Below are positions 54,425-64,000 of a stretch of 64,000 nt of DNA, one piece after another. The stretch is taken from assembly GCA_028023455.1 (NCBI GenBank), contig JAQFVV010006313.1, forward strand, positions 2,627,645-2,691,644, given 5' to 3'. The stretch comes from Epiperipatus broadwayi. Its lineage: Eukaryota; Onychophora; Udeonychophora; Euonychophora; Peripatidae. A program made the translations under genes and the position numbers. The notes below the pieces were generated by a model. The model was not told the DNA's origin and did no database searches. It saw only the letters and a program-made list of their open reading frames with translations. The stretch's first letter is position 1. Each line of letters opens with the position of its first letter.

Positions 54425-54445
54425 TACTATTAAATATATAACTTC

Positions 54446-54494
<49 letters not shown>
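54386..54494. repeat. (TA)n tracts at the right end of PLE cluster III
   Basis: Two TA tracts, 54390-54421 and about 54452-54492, separated by a short stretch with AACTTCATATATT that partly mirrors the start of the next element (TATGAAGTT). Confidence 0.9.
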
Positions 54495-54495
<1 letters not shown>

Positions 54496-54726
54496 GTATG
54501 AAGTTATTCATTTATAATTACTTAATTAGAAAACACCTAGAACAATATTTAGTAAAAACTAACAACCTCAGGCTAAAAGTTAAAGTATAACTGTCAGACG
54601 GATAGCATTCAAAAGGACCCTGACAGTTTTACTTTAACTCTTGGCCTGGGACAGTTGGTTTTATTAAATACTGTTTTAGGTAAAGTACTTTCTAATTAGA
54701 TAATTATAAATGGATAACTCTATACA
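54495..54726. mobile_element. MITE with ~105-bp inverted arms
   Basis: The left arm ATGTATGAAGTTATTCAT and onward, and the right arm ending ATGGATAACTCTATACAT, are imperfect inverted repeats over about 105 bp with a few indels. They surround a loop of about 22 bases (ACGGATAGCATTCAAAAGG). TA flanks both ends, which fits the TA target duplication of Tc1/mariner-type elements. It has no coding capacity. Confidence 0.65.
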
Positions 54727-55585
54727 TTAAATTTTTCAATCTAAAACATCCATTAAAATTAAATATATATGTAATTAACCTATTCATTCAATACATTGAA
54801 TATTTACTATAGTAAATAGAGAGATTTTAATTTAGAATTTTTAGTCTATATTTATCATCCACTCCTATAGAACACTAGGTAGACAAATTTTATTACAATA
54901 AACAAAACTTCAATTAACATTTATCTATGATATTTATTACTATTTAGTTAAAATTTTAAATAGACTGCAATTATAATAATGTAATAATAGAAGTGAATTA
55001 ATTATTTTGTAAGATATTGATTCTCATTTTTAAAAGAGTATTTATATTGAATTCTTTGTTTAATTATATAATAAAAATTAAAACTTGCTTATGGTTGAGA
55101 TGTTGACACACAATAATAACAATAATAATAATAACATCTTCAAAAACATTTCATTAATATTTTAAAACTATTTTTATAAATGTGATCACATAAGATAATT
55201 TAATTAAATTTTATGTTCAGAACATCACTTCTATTTAAGTTCTTTTATTAATTTCAGTTTACTATGCATTTCGTAATTTGTATCAATTCAAGAACATGAA
55301 AATTCTTAATAGTTTACACATTTGTGTTTAAACTTTTAGTGGATAAAAATTTTAAAGTTAATTCAATTTTTTATGTTGCATCAATAGACATGGTATCTTT
55401 TTGCTCATTCAAGGCTGAGACTAACATAATTATATGTTTATTTTGTCATGGTTGGGATATATTTTATTTTTAATATGTTGATGAATATATAAATACAATT
55501 TTGTTGACAAACAAAAAATTGTTAATATTAACATATTTAAATTTTTTATTGTAACCATAAAAAAAATCAATCTCCAGTCATGTAC
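54727..55585. other. AT-rich spacer, nothing recognised
   Basis: Stops in all frames and no repeat partner seen. An AAT-rich stretch lies at about 55111-55133. Confidence 0.55.
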
Positions 55586-55589
55586 TGTT

Positions 55590-56390
55590 CATAAATGTAT
55601 ATTAAAATCTCCATGAATTCACCTATCAGTAATAATTTAAAAGCATAATTGAATTACTTATGTTTAATGTGTATTCTTATATATGCCAACCAACTCTGAC
55701 TATGTTTATCTCAGGACTTGAATATATTATATGCCTGATGTTCAAATTGAGAATCTCATTTTTAACCTACTGCAATTAAACTTATATTCATTATGAAAAA
55801 ATGTAAATCTATTATTATTATTATTAAACACTAAAATAATTGTAATTGTAAAGAATGGAATCAACTTTCAGTTATACACAATTTATGAATTTATGTTAAA
55901 ATCTCCATGCACTTACATACCAGTAATAGTTTAAAATCATAAATGAATTGCTTATGCTTAAAAGAGTATTCTTATATTATGTTAACCACCTCTAACCATC
56001 CTTACCTCAGAATTTGAATCTATTATATCCTAATGTTTAAATTGATAATTAAATTATACAAATTTAGATATTCATAATTAGTATGCTTATTCACAGGTCA
56101 TTAAAAATGAGATTCCATCTCTCCTGTGATAGAATATCTAAATTTGTATAATATAATCACCAATTTGAACATCAGGTATATAAGAGATTCAAGTCCTGTG
56201 ATAAAAACATTCAGTTTTTATTGGTTTATATAAGAATGTGCCTTCTACACAAATAATTCACTTTATTGGTAGATGAGTGCATGGAGATCATTGGAGGTTG
56301 ATTTTGTTCTTTACAATCAATTATTTCAGCATTTAGTAATAATAGATTTAAATTTTTATTGTACTTTAAATACTGTATACTACATATGAG
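55590..56390. repeat. tandem-plus-inverted repeat family F
   Basis: Two plus-orientation units (about 55590-55885 and 55886-56073, offset 294 bp; anchor AAAATCTCCATG at 55604 and 55898) are followed by an inverted unit (56055-56390, with GCATGGAGATC at about 56279-56289). A perfect 21-bp inverted repeat (56053-56073 with 56132-56152, core TACAAATTTAGATATTC) marks the turn. The units share GGACTTGAAT, TGATGTTCAAATTG and TAAATCTATTATTA blocks. No coding capacity and no hammerhead motif was found. The architecture is like families D and E. Confidence 0.65.
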
Positions 56391-59300
56391 AAGTTTATAA
56401 TAACATTCAGTAATGTGATTTGTTACATGTTATCCAATATTATACATTAATAATTCAAAAAAATGATTGTCAGGTAAAAGTTAAATGCAATGACATTAAT
56501 AGCTTATATATTGCAACAATAAGTAAATAATTTCATGCCATATTTTTGAAAATCCTATAATTTACAAACCACTTGCACAAAAAGTTAAATGGGAACTATA
56601 TTTTAAATTTAAATTTAATATTAATGCTGATGCACTAATACTTATTATAAGGTAGTTAGCTATAATATTATATATCTGTAAAAATGTAATATAGACTGCA
56701 TACCCATAATTAAAATTTAGGTAATATAAATAGATATTAAAACATTTCTTATTTTCTTGAGTACATTATATTTTTTATTATCGATTATAAAGGTTTTGTG
56801 TACAAACCACTTAATTTTCAGGTGGATAACAATGACAAATGCATAAAAGAGTTGAAAGTGTTTTGACATATTTTTAATCAATTTCTTGAGGTCACTTATA
56901 TTGATTGTGAACATAAACAGCTGGGTGGCATGTTTGAAAACATTATGTTTTTTTTCTGGCTACCTGTCATGAAAGAAGTATGGGAGATCCAAAAATTAGC
57001 TCAAACCAATTTTGTGAGATAATATCTGATCATTATTAAAACATGTAGAAGATTAAAAACAAATATTAACCATGATTGGGGAATGTAATTTGGAATCTGA
57101 CTAGAGTCTTAATACTGGTTTTGGCAAGTATTTGAGAGGATTAGGTATCTTCTTTGAATGACTATATAAAGTACAAGTAAGATTCCAATATTGTGCTGGT
57201 TCAATCAATCAGTATGTTTGAAGACATAAAAGTCATATTCAGTCTATGGTAGTTTGACAAATAAATATGTAAGTAAAGATATGACATTAAAGAATTGGAT
57301 TAGTTAGAAATGTAATATATATTTGGTTCTCATATATTGCAAAGAGTTGAGATCATAACAAACTAATGTCTTTTACACATAATGGAAAGGTAAGATAATT
57401 TGATAAGAGGTGTGAGAATGAGCTCATATCTATGCTTTAGTTTATTCACATGCATATGCAATTTATCTCACCAAGTATACTAAAAACTGTAGACATTTTT
57501 ATAAAAAAGTAAAACAATTTTAAATAAAAAAATATTTTATTTTAATGCTAAATTCATCCACTACATGTCATTTTAAATGATAACTTATATTATAAAAAGA
57601 TTGATTGAGATATCTAAATCATTATGGTAAACAATGATGTGTAATACTACAACTGAATGTAAAAAATGTAGATAAATGCAGACAATTCTTTAGTTTAATG
57701 ATATGTTGGTGAGATAGTTTTAGATGGCAATTACAAAATACTGGGGTAAAGGTAAAAGTTGATGTAACTTTCTAAACAAAAGTTGTCAACTTTAATGCAG
57801 ACTTAAGTTCAATTTGATATAATAAATAATTTGTATTAGTTGCATTTTTCGAACAAGGTAGATTATTGTATTAAAAGAATAATCTGAAAAGTATAATAAT
57901 ATTTTATTTTGGAGAAAAATTAAGTACATTCAATTTTCATACACTTACTTTTACAAAAAAAATATTGATCAGTTTTTTCAAGTGTAGTAAAGTGAAGATA
58001 CTTTGGTAAAAATAAAATCTACTTGATTTTTTAATATAAAATATTATTTGGCGATAAGATTGTAAATATTAAACATGTGAGAGTAGAGTTTGATAAAACA
58101 CTAGCATAGAGTAGAAGCAATGGTTTAATTGAGCTGTTGTGGACTTTAATTGGAAAAAAATATATATTACTAAAAGAAGTATGGATGTTGTAGTGCAAGA
58201 GTTTCCAACATGGCCACTCATATCTTTAGAGGGTGCAGGAAGCTTGTACAGGAGATAGGCAGAATGGCAGATATAGAAATATATTATGCTATAAATTTAT
58301 GCCAAAATAGCACTTATAAACATGTCCAGGCTATTTCAAGTTGGTGCTATTCATCAGCCATACTTGCAATAGTTCAGGCCTCTTTTTGGCATAGACACAG
58401 TTAGATTGCATGGGTTTTTCTTCTTGCATGATCAAATAACTCAAAATTGCTATGAAAACTTAATTACTGTTTATTTCTTATTATAATGAATAGTAATACC
58501 TGATAATCTATTAAGAGCCAAGAAAGTAAAAAGACTAAAAATGTTAGCAACTTCTGTTGTAGTGCATATTTTTTTCCAAATATTTAATTTTCTATAAAAT
58601 TATTTTCTTGAGTAAATTGGGTAATACATTGAATGATAGATTAATATCGATGCCCACTTTTGATAAAATAAGAATGCTGAAGAAAAAGACAGTTGATTTT
58701 GTATAAACTGCAGCAATTCACATCAATCATGAATGGTTTGGATTTTTTTTTTAATATCTTCATTGTAAAATGGAAGTAACTCGACTATGTCATTTGCATT
58801 TTATAGGGAAGACATTATTCTTCATTCAATTGTAAAATAGCCAAAACGACTTAAATGAGTCCTTTATGCAAGTTTTTAGAGCAATAGTCTGTTGTTTTAA
58901 AAAGTTTTTATAGAGCAGTCAAGTTTTAACTGGAAATAAATTTTATGATTAATGATAAAAATGCCTTAAAATTATTATGTCTGAAAAAATCTTTGCTCTG
59001 ACATCTAATGAGTTTGAGAGCAATACTTAATTAATCAGGAAATGTAACACTGAATAAGTATATTGAAAGTTTAAAAGTAGATGAAGTTTCAAAAAATAAA
59101 TTGATGAAAGGTAATTCTTATTTTCTCTTCCCAAATATAATGTAAATGATAAATAAAATGGTAAAAGTAGTATCTGGACAAGATAATCAAACTTATAGTG
59201 AAGATAGCAATCTGTTGTAAGACCAATAGAAATAATCTCATATGATGTTTATTCCAAATACATAAAGGATATTTGTGGGAGAATAAGTGGTACATTAATA

Positions 59301-59630
59301 ATGTTTCTTATGTTTTATTTAAATATATTGATAGAAAATAAAATTGTTGTGAATGATGAATGGACATTGCAATAATATTAACAAATATGTGCATTATATT
59401 TTTATTCTGTTAATAGAATTTATGCACTTATTAGAATTATGACATCTTGAGGAGGACTCTATTAATTTTGTTTGTGAATAAAATGTTTTTATTTAGAGTG
59501 TTAACAAGATATGCTAGTGTTGTTGTTGAAATCTTGATTTTTGAGTCCAAATATGTTTAGAAAGTAAAGTGTTTTTGAATGACATTATTATTGTGAGAGA
59601 ATATGGTTTAAAGCCCCTTTTCTATATATA
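56391..59630. other. 3.2 kb AT-rich DNA, nothing recognised
   Basis: No gene supported. A plus-strand frame at 58210-58404 lies in a less AT-rich patch (58190-58420) that looks like a decayed repeat but was not matched. The minus strand there has CTGATGA, then 13 bases, then GAAA, without the rest of a hammerhead. Confidence 0.5.
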
Positions 59631-60163
59631 TATGTCAACAGATGGCATTCTACCAAAAACACCGTCAAGCATTTGTTTACATAAATGTCAGAGCATGCAT
59701 TCACTATCTCTAACTTTAATTCCACTTTCAGATCATGATTTCAAGCTATTTGCTATCGTCAGTGAAAGACAGGAATTTTAGAAACTAGATCTAAACACAA
59801 ACTCTGAGCATTTATGAAACAGTTTCTATTCAGCTTGCAAGCATGAATTTTTTTGACATGTAATGTCTTCAAACTCAGCACAGCAAGCCAGATAGCTACA
59901 TGGGTCTGATCTCAGTTCAGCATCACCACATAGTAGAAGCCTCTGCAATATATATCATTGCTAGAAAGACCTCAAAGGTACATTTATGAAAAACAAAAAA
60001 GTTAAAAACTTGCTAACGCTTGTATTTATGTCAACAGATGGCGTTCTATCAAAAACACCGTCAAGCGTTTGTTTACATAAACGTCAGAGCATGCATTCAC
60101 TATCTCTAACTTTAATTCCACTTTCAGATCAAGCGTTAGCAAGTTTTTAACTTGTTTTTCATA
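59631..60163 (-). mobile_element. retrozyme-like element D1
   Basis: Starts right after a TA tract at TATGTCAACAGATGG and contains one complete 400-bp unit of family D and about 120 bp of a second. It closes with a segment of about 30 bases in the opposite orientation. A perfect 22-bp inverted repeat (60001-60022 with 60130-60151) marks the turn, and the element ends at another TA tract. The unit carries a hammerhead on the minus strand, so minus is taken as sense. It is diverged from the array at 62.6 kb (CATTCTACCAAAAACACC versus CGTCCTACCAAGACTGCC). No coding capacity. Confidence 0.75.
59719..59776 (-). ncRNA. type I hammerhead ribozyme motif, D1
   Basis: Minus strand. ATTCC/GGAAT outer stem I, TGT/T internal loop, CTTTCA/TGAAAG inner stem I. 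Box 1 is CTGACGA (N7 = C). A 13-base stem II region follows (AGC/GCT with a mismatched closing pair), then GAAA. Stem III is the palindrome ATCATGAT and the cleavage triplet is ATC. All conserved core bases are present and in order, identical to the array copies despite unit divergence elsewhere. Confidence 0.85.
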
Positions 60164-61690
60164 TATATATAGTCTATTAAGAGCACATAAAATATTCCAT
60201 AATTTTTCAGTAAAAATTCTTTGAGACGTAGTTTTAACTTGAATTCATGCTTGATGAAATTGCCTATTAATACAAGATCACAACATTTTTTTGTAATATA
60301 TTAAACTTGACCCTAACATTATATTTTTAAACACTTAAAGAATAAATTGTTTATACTATCGTATATTTTTATTTGCAATACAAATGTAGTCAAATTTGTT
60401 TATTTATAACTAAGATGTAATTATATTACCCACTTTGCAATTTCATTTCCCACTTACTGTAGTCTGTTATTAATAACATTGCCATGATCATGATGGAAAA
60501 TTAATGCGAGGCTAATTAAATAAAAATCGTAAGTCAAACAATAAAGAGAAAACACAATGCTAATAAAACTCCAATCACAAATAAATACTAAAAATCCTTT
60601 TTGCATTTGAAACACACAAGCTAATATTTTTTATTCAAGACAGCTGAAGATACTTTTACTTGGGCACAGTGCTTGCTGATTGGTTCAAATTAAGAAATGT
60701 TATCAAATACAAACGAAACTCACATGAGTAGATAAATGTTGTATTGCAAATCCTTTTTTATTCATTGTAAATAATCTTTTCTTTGTAATATTCTATTAAA
60801 TTAATTATTATGCACAAACAATGAAAAATATTCAACATTCATTGTGTTTTATTTTGTTGGCTTTAACTCTATTTTGAATCGAAAATACATTATTTTTGGT
60901 TGCCTTTTTAATTTAATTTTTTTATTTACACTTTTAAAAAAATATATATTAAAAAAAAAGAGAAAAGCTAAAACAATTGATGCAGTATTTATCATTCTGC
61001 CAGGAAGATAATAATATAATCTATTTTATCGAGCAAAAATATAAAGATAAATTTAATCAAATTTCATTATTATGGCTTATTTTTCAGAAAATAATTTTCA
61101 AATTTTTATTTTTACGCTTGGATTTATACAAATAATGAGCAGTTTTGGAATAAAATATATTTAACCAATCTGATTTTATCTTAGGACGGTGGTCTGAATA
61201 TTTTATACTGGTGAATACTGTATGGTAATACCATTTCTACAGAGCTGAAACTGATGATCTTTAAAAGTGCCATATATAAGTAATGTAAGACTCTTCTAAT
61301 ATCTATCTTTAAATCAAAAGCTGCAAAAATAATTGACTGTTATTTGCAGCCGAAGATTTCATAGCAAACAAGAATTTTGGTAATGATGAATGTAAAAAAC
61401 ATACTTTTATTCTTCATGGATATAAAGAATTTTTAATTTGAAAATGGCTTCAATTGACTTTTGTATGGTTTATAACTACTTGTTCTGTTTGGATTCTAAT
61501 AGGGCTGGAATTGTTTCAATATCTAGAATGCATTTTCATCATATCATTTGTTAATAAAATCTTTCAATAAAAATGTTAACTTTTAATAATTTTAACAATT
61601 AAAAATCATTTAGCAGACATTTTAATCACAACTAGTCTGCCTAAATATCAGTAATAAAGGTAAAATGAAAATTATTCATTTCATCATCAT
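60164..61690. other. AT-rich spacer, nothing recognised
   Basis: About 1.5 kb with stops in all frames and no repeat partner in the window. Confidence 0.55.
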
Positions 61691-61729
61691 CATAATCATT
61701 TCAATCATTATCACACTATTGCAGGGTGA

Positions 61730-62470
61730 AGGTCTTTTTAATTTTAATAAGTTTTTTTAGATTTCTAGCCTACCTTCTCCACATTAACCCAGCCATTTTT
61801 TAATTACATTTATCCATTTCACATTTCATCTCTTTCTATCTCTTTTACAATCTTTTGGGATCTAGATCAACTATCTAGCTATTATAACCTTCTTTAGCAG
61901 TATGGCCAGCTCAGTTTCATTTCAGTGTTTTTATATCAATAATGCCTGTTTGTTTTCTTACTCATGTATTTCATCTGTGATCCCTTCTTGTTACTCCTGA
62001 TATACATCTTTCCATACTCCATTGAGTGGTCTGAAGTTTCTGTAATACTCTTCAATTAAGTATTCAATTAGTAAAACAAATTTATTAAAATCCTTTCTTT
62101 TTAAGCACATAGGTATATTTCTTTTAAATCCCTTAAGCTATTTCTACCGAAGTACTCCATTGAAGATTAATTCTATGATTAATTTCATGTACTATGTTTT
62201 CATCTGTGTTAATAATTTTATCAAAATATTTATAGTTGTTAACTTCTTCTAATTCATCATTATCAATATTTATTTTCTTTCTTTTTTTTTTTTTTTGAGA
62301 AAATCCATTGAACAATATGAAATTTATCTATAGTTCTACTTTTTTTTTACTTAAATCTGATAACTCTTGCAACAATTCCTGAAGCTCTGTAGCATTATTT
62401 ACAAAAATAATTAGATCATCTCCAAAAATTATATGACATAATTAATCTCAATTTACTTTTTTTTCCTCTT
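61730..62470 (-). pseudogene. decayed LINE reverse transcriptase, C-terminal part
   Basis: On the minus strand, with frame changes. It has GDDLIIFVNNATELQELLQE (the Y/F-x-D-D catalytic motif C block, 62425-62365), then EEVNNYKYFDKIINTDENI and HEINHRI (the F-K-Y-L-G block and following helix, 62250-62160). The C-terminal tail is QWSMERCISGV then RRDHR (near 62010) and AGHTAK (near 61900). This order is typical of non-LTR retrotransposons. The tail differs from the LINE at 8-9.3 kb, so two lineages are present. It is dead and 5'-truncated. Confidence 0.7.
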
Positions 62471-62726
62471 AGCTTGCCATTTTAATCTGGAAAATACTAA
62501 ATATTTTGGAAATATGGAGTGTTCATACAGTACATCCTTTACATATTAATCTTCTTAGCATATATATATATAAATTTCTGTATTTTTAAACAATTGATTA
62601 CTTTTCATATAATAATAATTATATATATATATATGTCCACAGATGGCGTCCTACCAAGACTGCCAATCAAGCGTGTTTTGTTTACATAAACGTCAGAGTA
62701 GTTAGTATTCACTATCTCTAACTATA

Positions 62727-62784
62727 ATTCCACTTTCAGATCATGATTTCAAGCTATTTGCTATCGTCAGTGAAAGACAGGAAT
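62727..62784 (-). ncRNA. type I hammerhead ribozyme, D array unit 1
   Basis: Same motif set as the D1 ribozyme: ATTCC/GGAAT and CTTTCA/TGAAAG stem I, CTGACGA, GAAA, palindromic stem III ATCATGAT, and a predicted cut after GATC on the minus strand. Confidence 0.87.
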
Positions 62785-63134
62785 AAAGAAACTAGATCTG
62801 AATACAAACTCTGAGCGTTTATGAAACAATTTCTATTCAGCTTGCAAGCGTGAATTTTTTAGACACGTAATGTCTTCAAACTCAGCATAGCAAACCAGAT
62901 AGCTACATGGGTCTGATCTCAGTTCAGCATCACCACATAGTAGAAGCCTCTGCAATCTATATCATTGCAAGAAAGACCTCAAAGGTACATTTATGATAAA
63001 CAAAAATGCAAGTTAAAAAACTTGCTAACGCTTGAGATTTATGTCCACAGATGGCGTCCTACCAAGACTGCCAATCAAGTGTGTTTTGTTTACATAAACG
63101 TCAGAGTAGTTAGTATTCACTATCTCTAACTATA

Positions 63135-63192
63135 ATTCCACTTTCAGATCATGATTTCAAGCTATTTGCTATCGTCAGTGAAAGACAGGAAT
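63135..63192 (-). ncRNA. type I hammerhead ribozyme, D array unit 2
   Basis: Identical in core and stems to unit 1. Confidence 0.87.
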
Positions 63193-63541
63193 AAAGAAAC
63201 TAGATCTGAATACAAACTCTGAGCTTTTATGAAACAATTTCTATTCAGCTTGCAAGCGTGAATTTTTTAGACACGTAATGTCTTCAAACTCAGCATAGCA
63301 AACCAGAGAGCTACATGGGTCTGATCTCAGTTCAGCATCACCACATAGTAGAAGCCTCTGAAATCTATATCATTGCAAGAAAGACCTCAAAGGTACATTT
63401 ATGATAAACAAAAATGCAAGTTAAAAAACTTGCTAACGCTTGTATTTATGTCCACAGATGGCGTCCTACCAAGACTGCCAATCAAGCGTGTTTTGTTTAC
63501 ATAAACGTCAGAGTAGTTAGTATTCACTATCTCTAACTATA

Positions 63542-63599
63542 ATTCCACTTTCAGATCATGATTTCAAGCTATTTGCTATCGTCAGTGAAAGACAGGAAT
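63542..63599 (-). ncRNA. type I hammerhead ribozyme, D array unit 3
   Basis: Identical in core and stems to unit 1. Confidence 0.87.
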
Positions 63600-63948
63600 A
63601 AAGAAACTAGATCTGAATACAAACTCTGAGCGTTTATGAAACAATTTCTATTCAGCTTGCAAGCGTGAATTTTTTAGACACGTAATGTCTTCAAACTCAG
63701 CATAGCAAACCAGATAGCTACATGGGTCTGATCTCAGTTCAGCATCACCACATAGTAGAAGCCTCTGCAATCTATATCATTGCAAGAAAGACCTCAAAGG
63801 TACATTTATGATAAACAAAAATGCAAGTTAAAAAACTTGCTAACGCTTGTATTTATGTCCACAGATGGCGTCCTACCAAGACTGCCAATCAAGCGTGTTT
63901 TGTTTACATAAACGTCAGAGTAGTTAGTATTCACTATCTCTAACTATA

Positions 63949-64000
63949 ATTCCACTTTCAGATCATGATTTCAAGCTATTTGCTATCGTCAGTGAAAGAC
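63949..64000 (-). ncRNA. hammerhead ribozyme, D array unit 4, cut by window end
   Basis: The core (CTGACGA, GAAA, stem III) and the inner stem I are present. The outer 5' strand of stem I lies beyond the window. Confidence 0.8.

Larger units (their letters stand above)
62633..64000 (-). mobile_element. retrozyme-like tandem array, family D
   Basis: Three complete units and a partial fourth, with period 407-408 bp (AGATGGCGTC at 62641, 63049, 63456, 63863). The array runs off the right edge of the window. It starts after a TA tract at the same unit position as D1 (TATGTCCACAGATGG). Units are nearly identical, so the array is recent. Each unit has one minus-strand hammerhead. Cleavage of a minus-strand multimer at each site would yield RNA of about 407 nt. 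No coding capacity. Confidence 0.85.

Noticed and set aside
58330-58375. Minus-strand CTGATGA, 13 bases, then GAAA, as in the D and E hammerheads
   Set aside because: No complementary stem I flanks it, and the would-be cleavage triplet is not NUH. A chance match of these short boxes is plausible in a window of this size.
58210-58404. Possible transposase or host exon
   Set aside because: No catalytic motif or family resemblance could be found; composition suggests a decayed repeat.

Overview
The window is very AT-rich animal DNA, roughly three-quarters A+T by eye. It has long (TA)n tracts, one (AAT)n tract and no recognisable host gene, so it looks like intergenic or intronic DNA of an invertebrate. 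The sequence alone does not name the species. A mollusc or a cnidarian would fit, but that is a guess. Nearly everything that can be named is a retroelement or something made by one.

Layout. 0-7 kb: unannotated AT-rich DNA with a 40-bp-arm hairpin element (2244-2351) and a tRNA-derived SINE. 8-10 kb: a decayed antisense LINE and a degenerate 76-bp minisatellite. 11.7-12.8 kb: a composite inverted repeat (family E) bounded by a 12-bp target-site duplication and carrying hammerhead ribozyme motifs, followed by a second SINE copy. 13-27.5 kb: mostly featureless. 27.8-41.7 kb: a block of Penelope-like elements (PLEs) made of cluster I (family A, three copies), a decayed palindromic pair (family C) and cluster II (family B, two copies). 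41.7-49.3 kb: mostly featureless. 49.3-54.4 kb: cluster III (family B), including an apparently intact 785-codon PLE gene with RT and C-terminal GIY-YIG endonuclease. 54.5-56.4 kb: a MITE-like inverted repeat and a tandem-plus-inverted repeat (family F). 59.6-60.2 kb and 62.6-64 kb: family D, a 407-bp unit that carries a well-formed type I hammerhead ribozyme on the minus strand. It is tandemly repeated to the right edge of the window. A second decayed LINE lies at 61.7-62.5 kb.

How the parts may work together. PLEs are reverse transcriptases fused to a GIY-YIG nuclease. Many are known to carry hammerhead ribozymes in their pseudo-LTRs, and animal retrozymes (small tandem hammerhead repeats) are thought to use PLE machinery. 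The window seems to hold both sides of that partnership: autonomous PLE families A, B and C, each ending in a hammerhead or hammerhead-like fold, and two retrozyme-like families, D and E. Five insertions share one architecture: a left copy on the minus strand joined head-to-head to plus-strand sequence. Short microhomology is visible at four of the junctions, and 9-13-bp target-site duplications are visible around two of the composites (cluster I and E). This suggests that one insertion mechanism built PLE clusters and retrozyme insertions alike.
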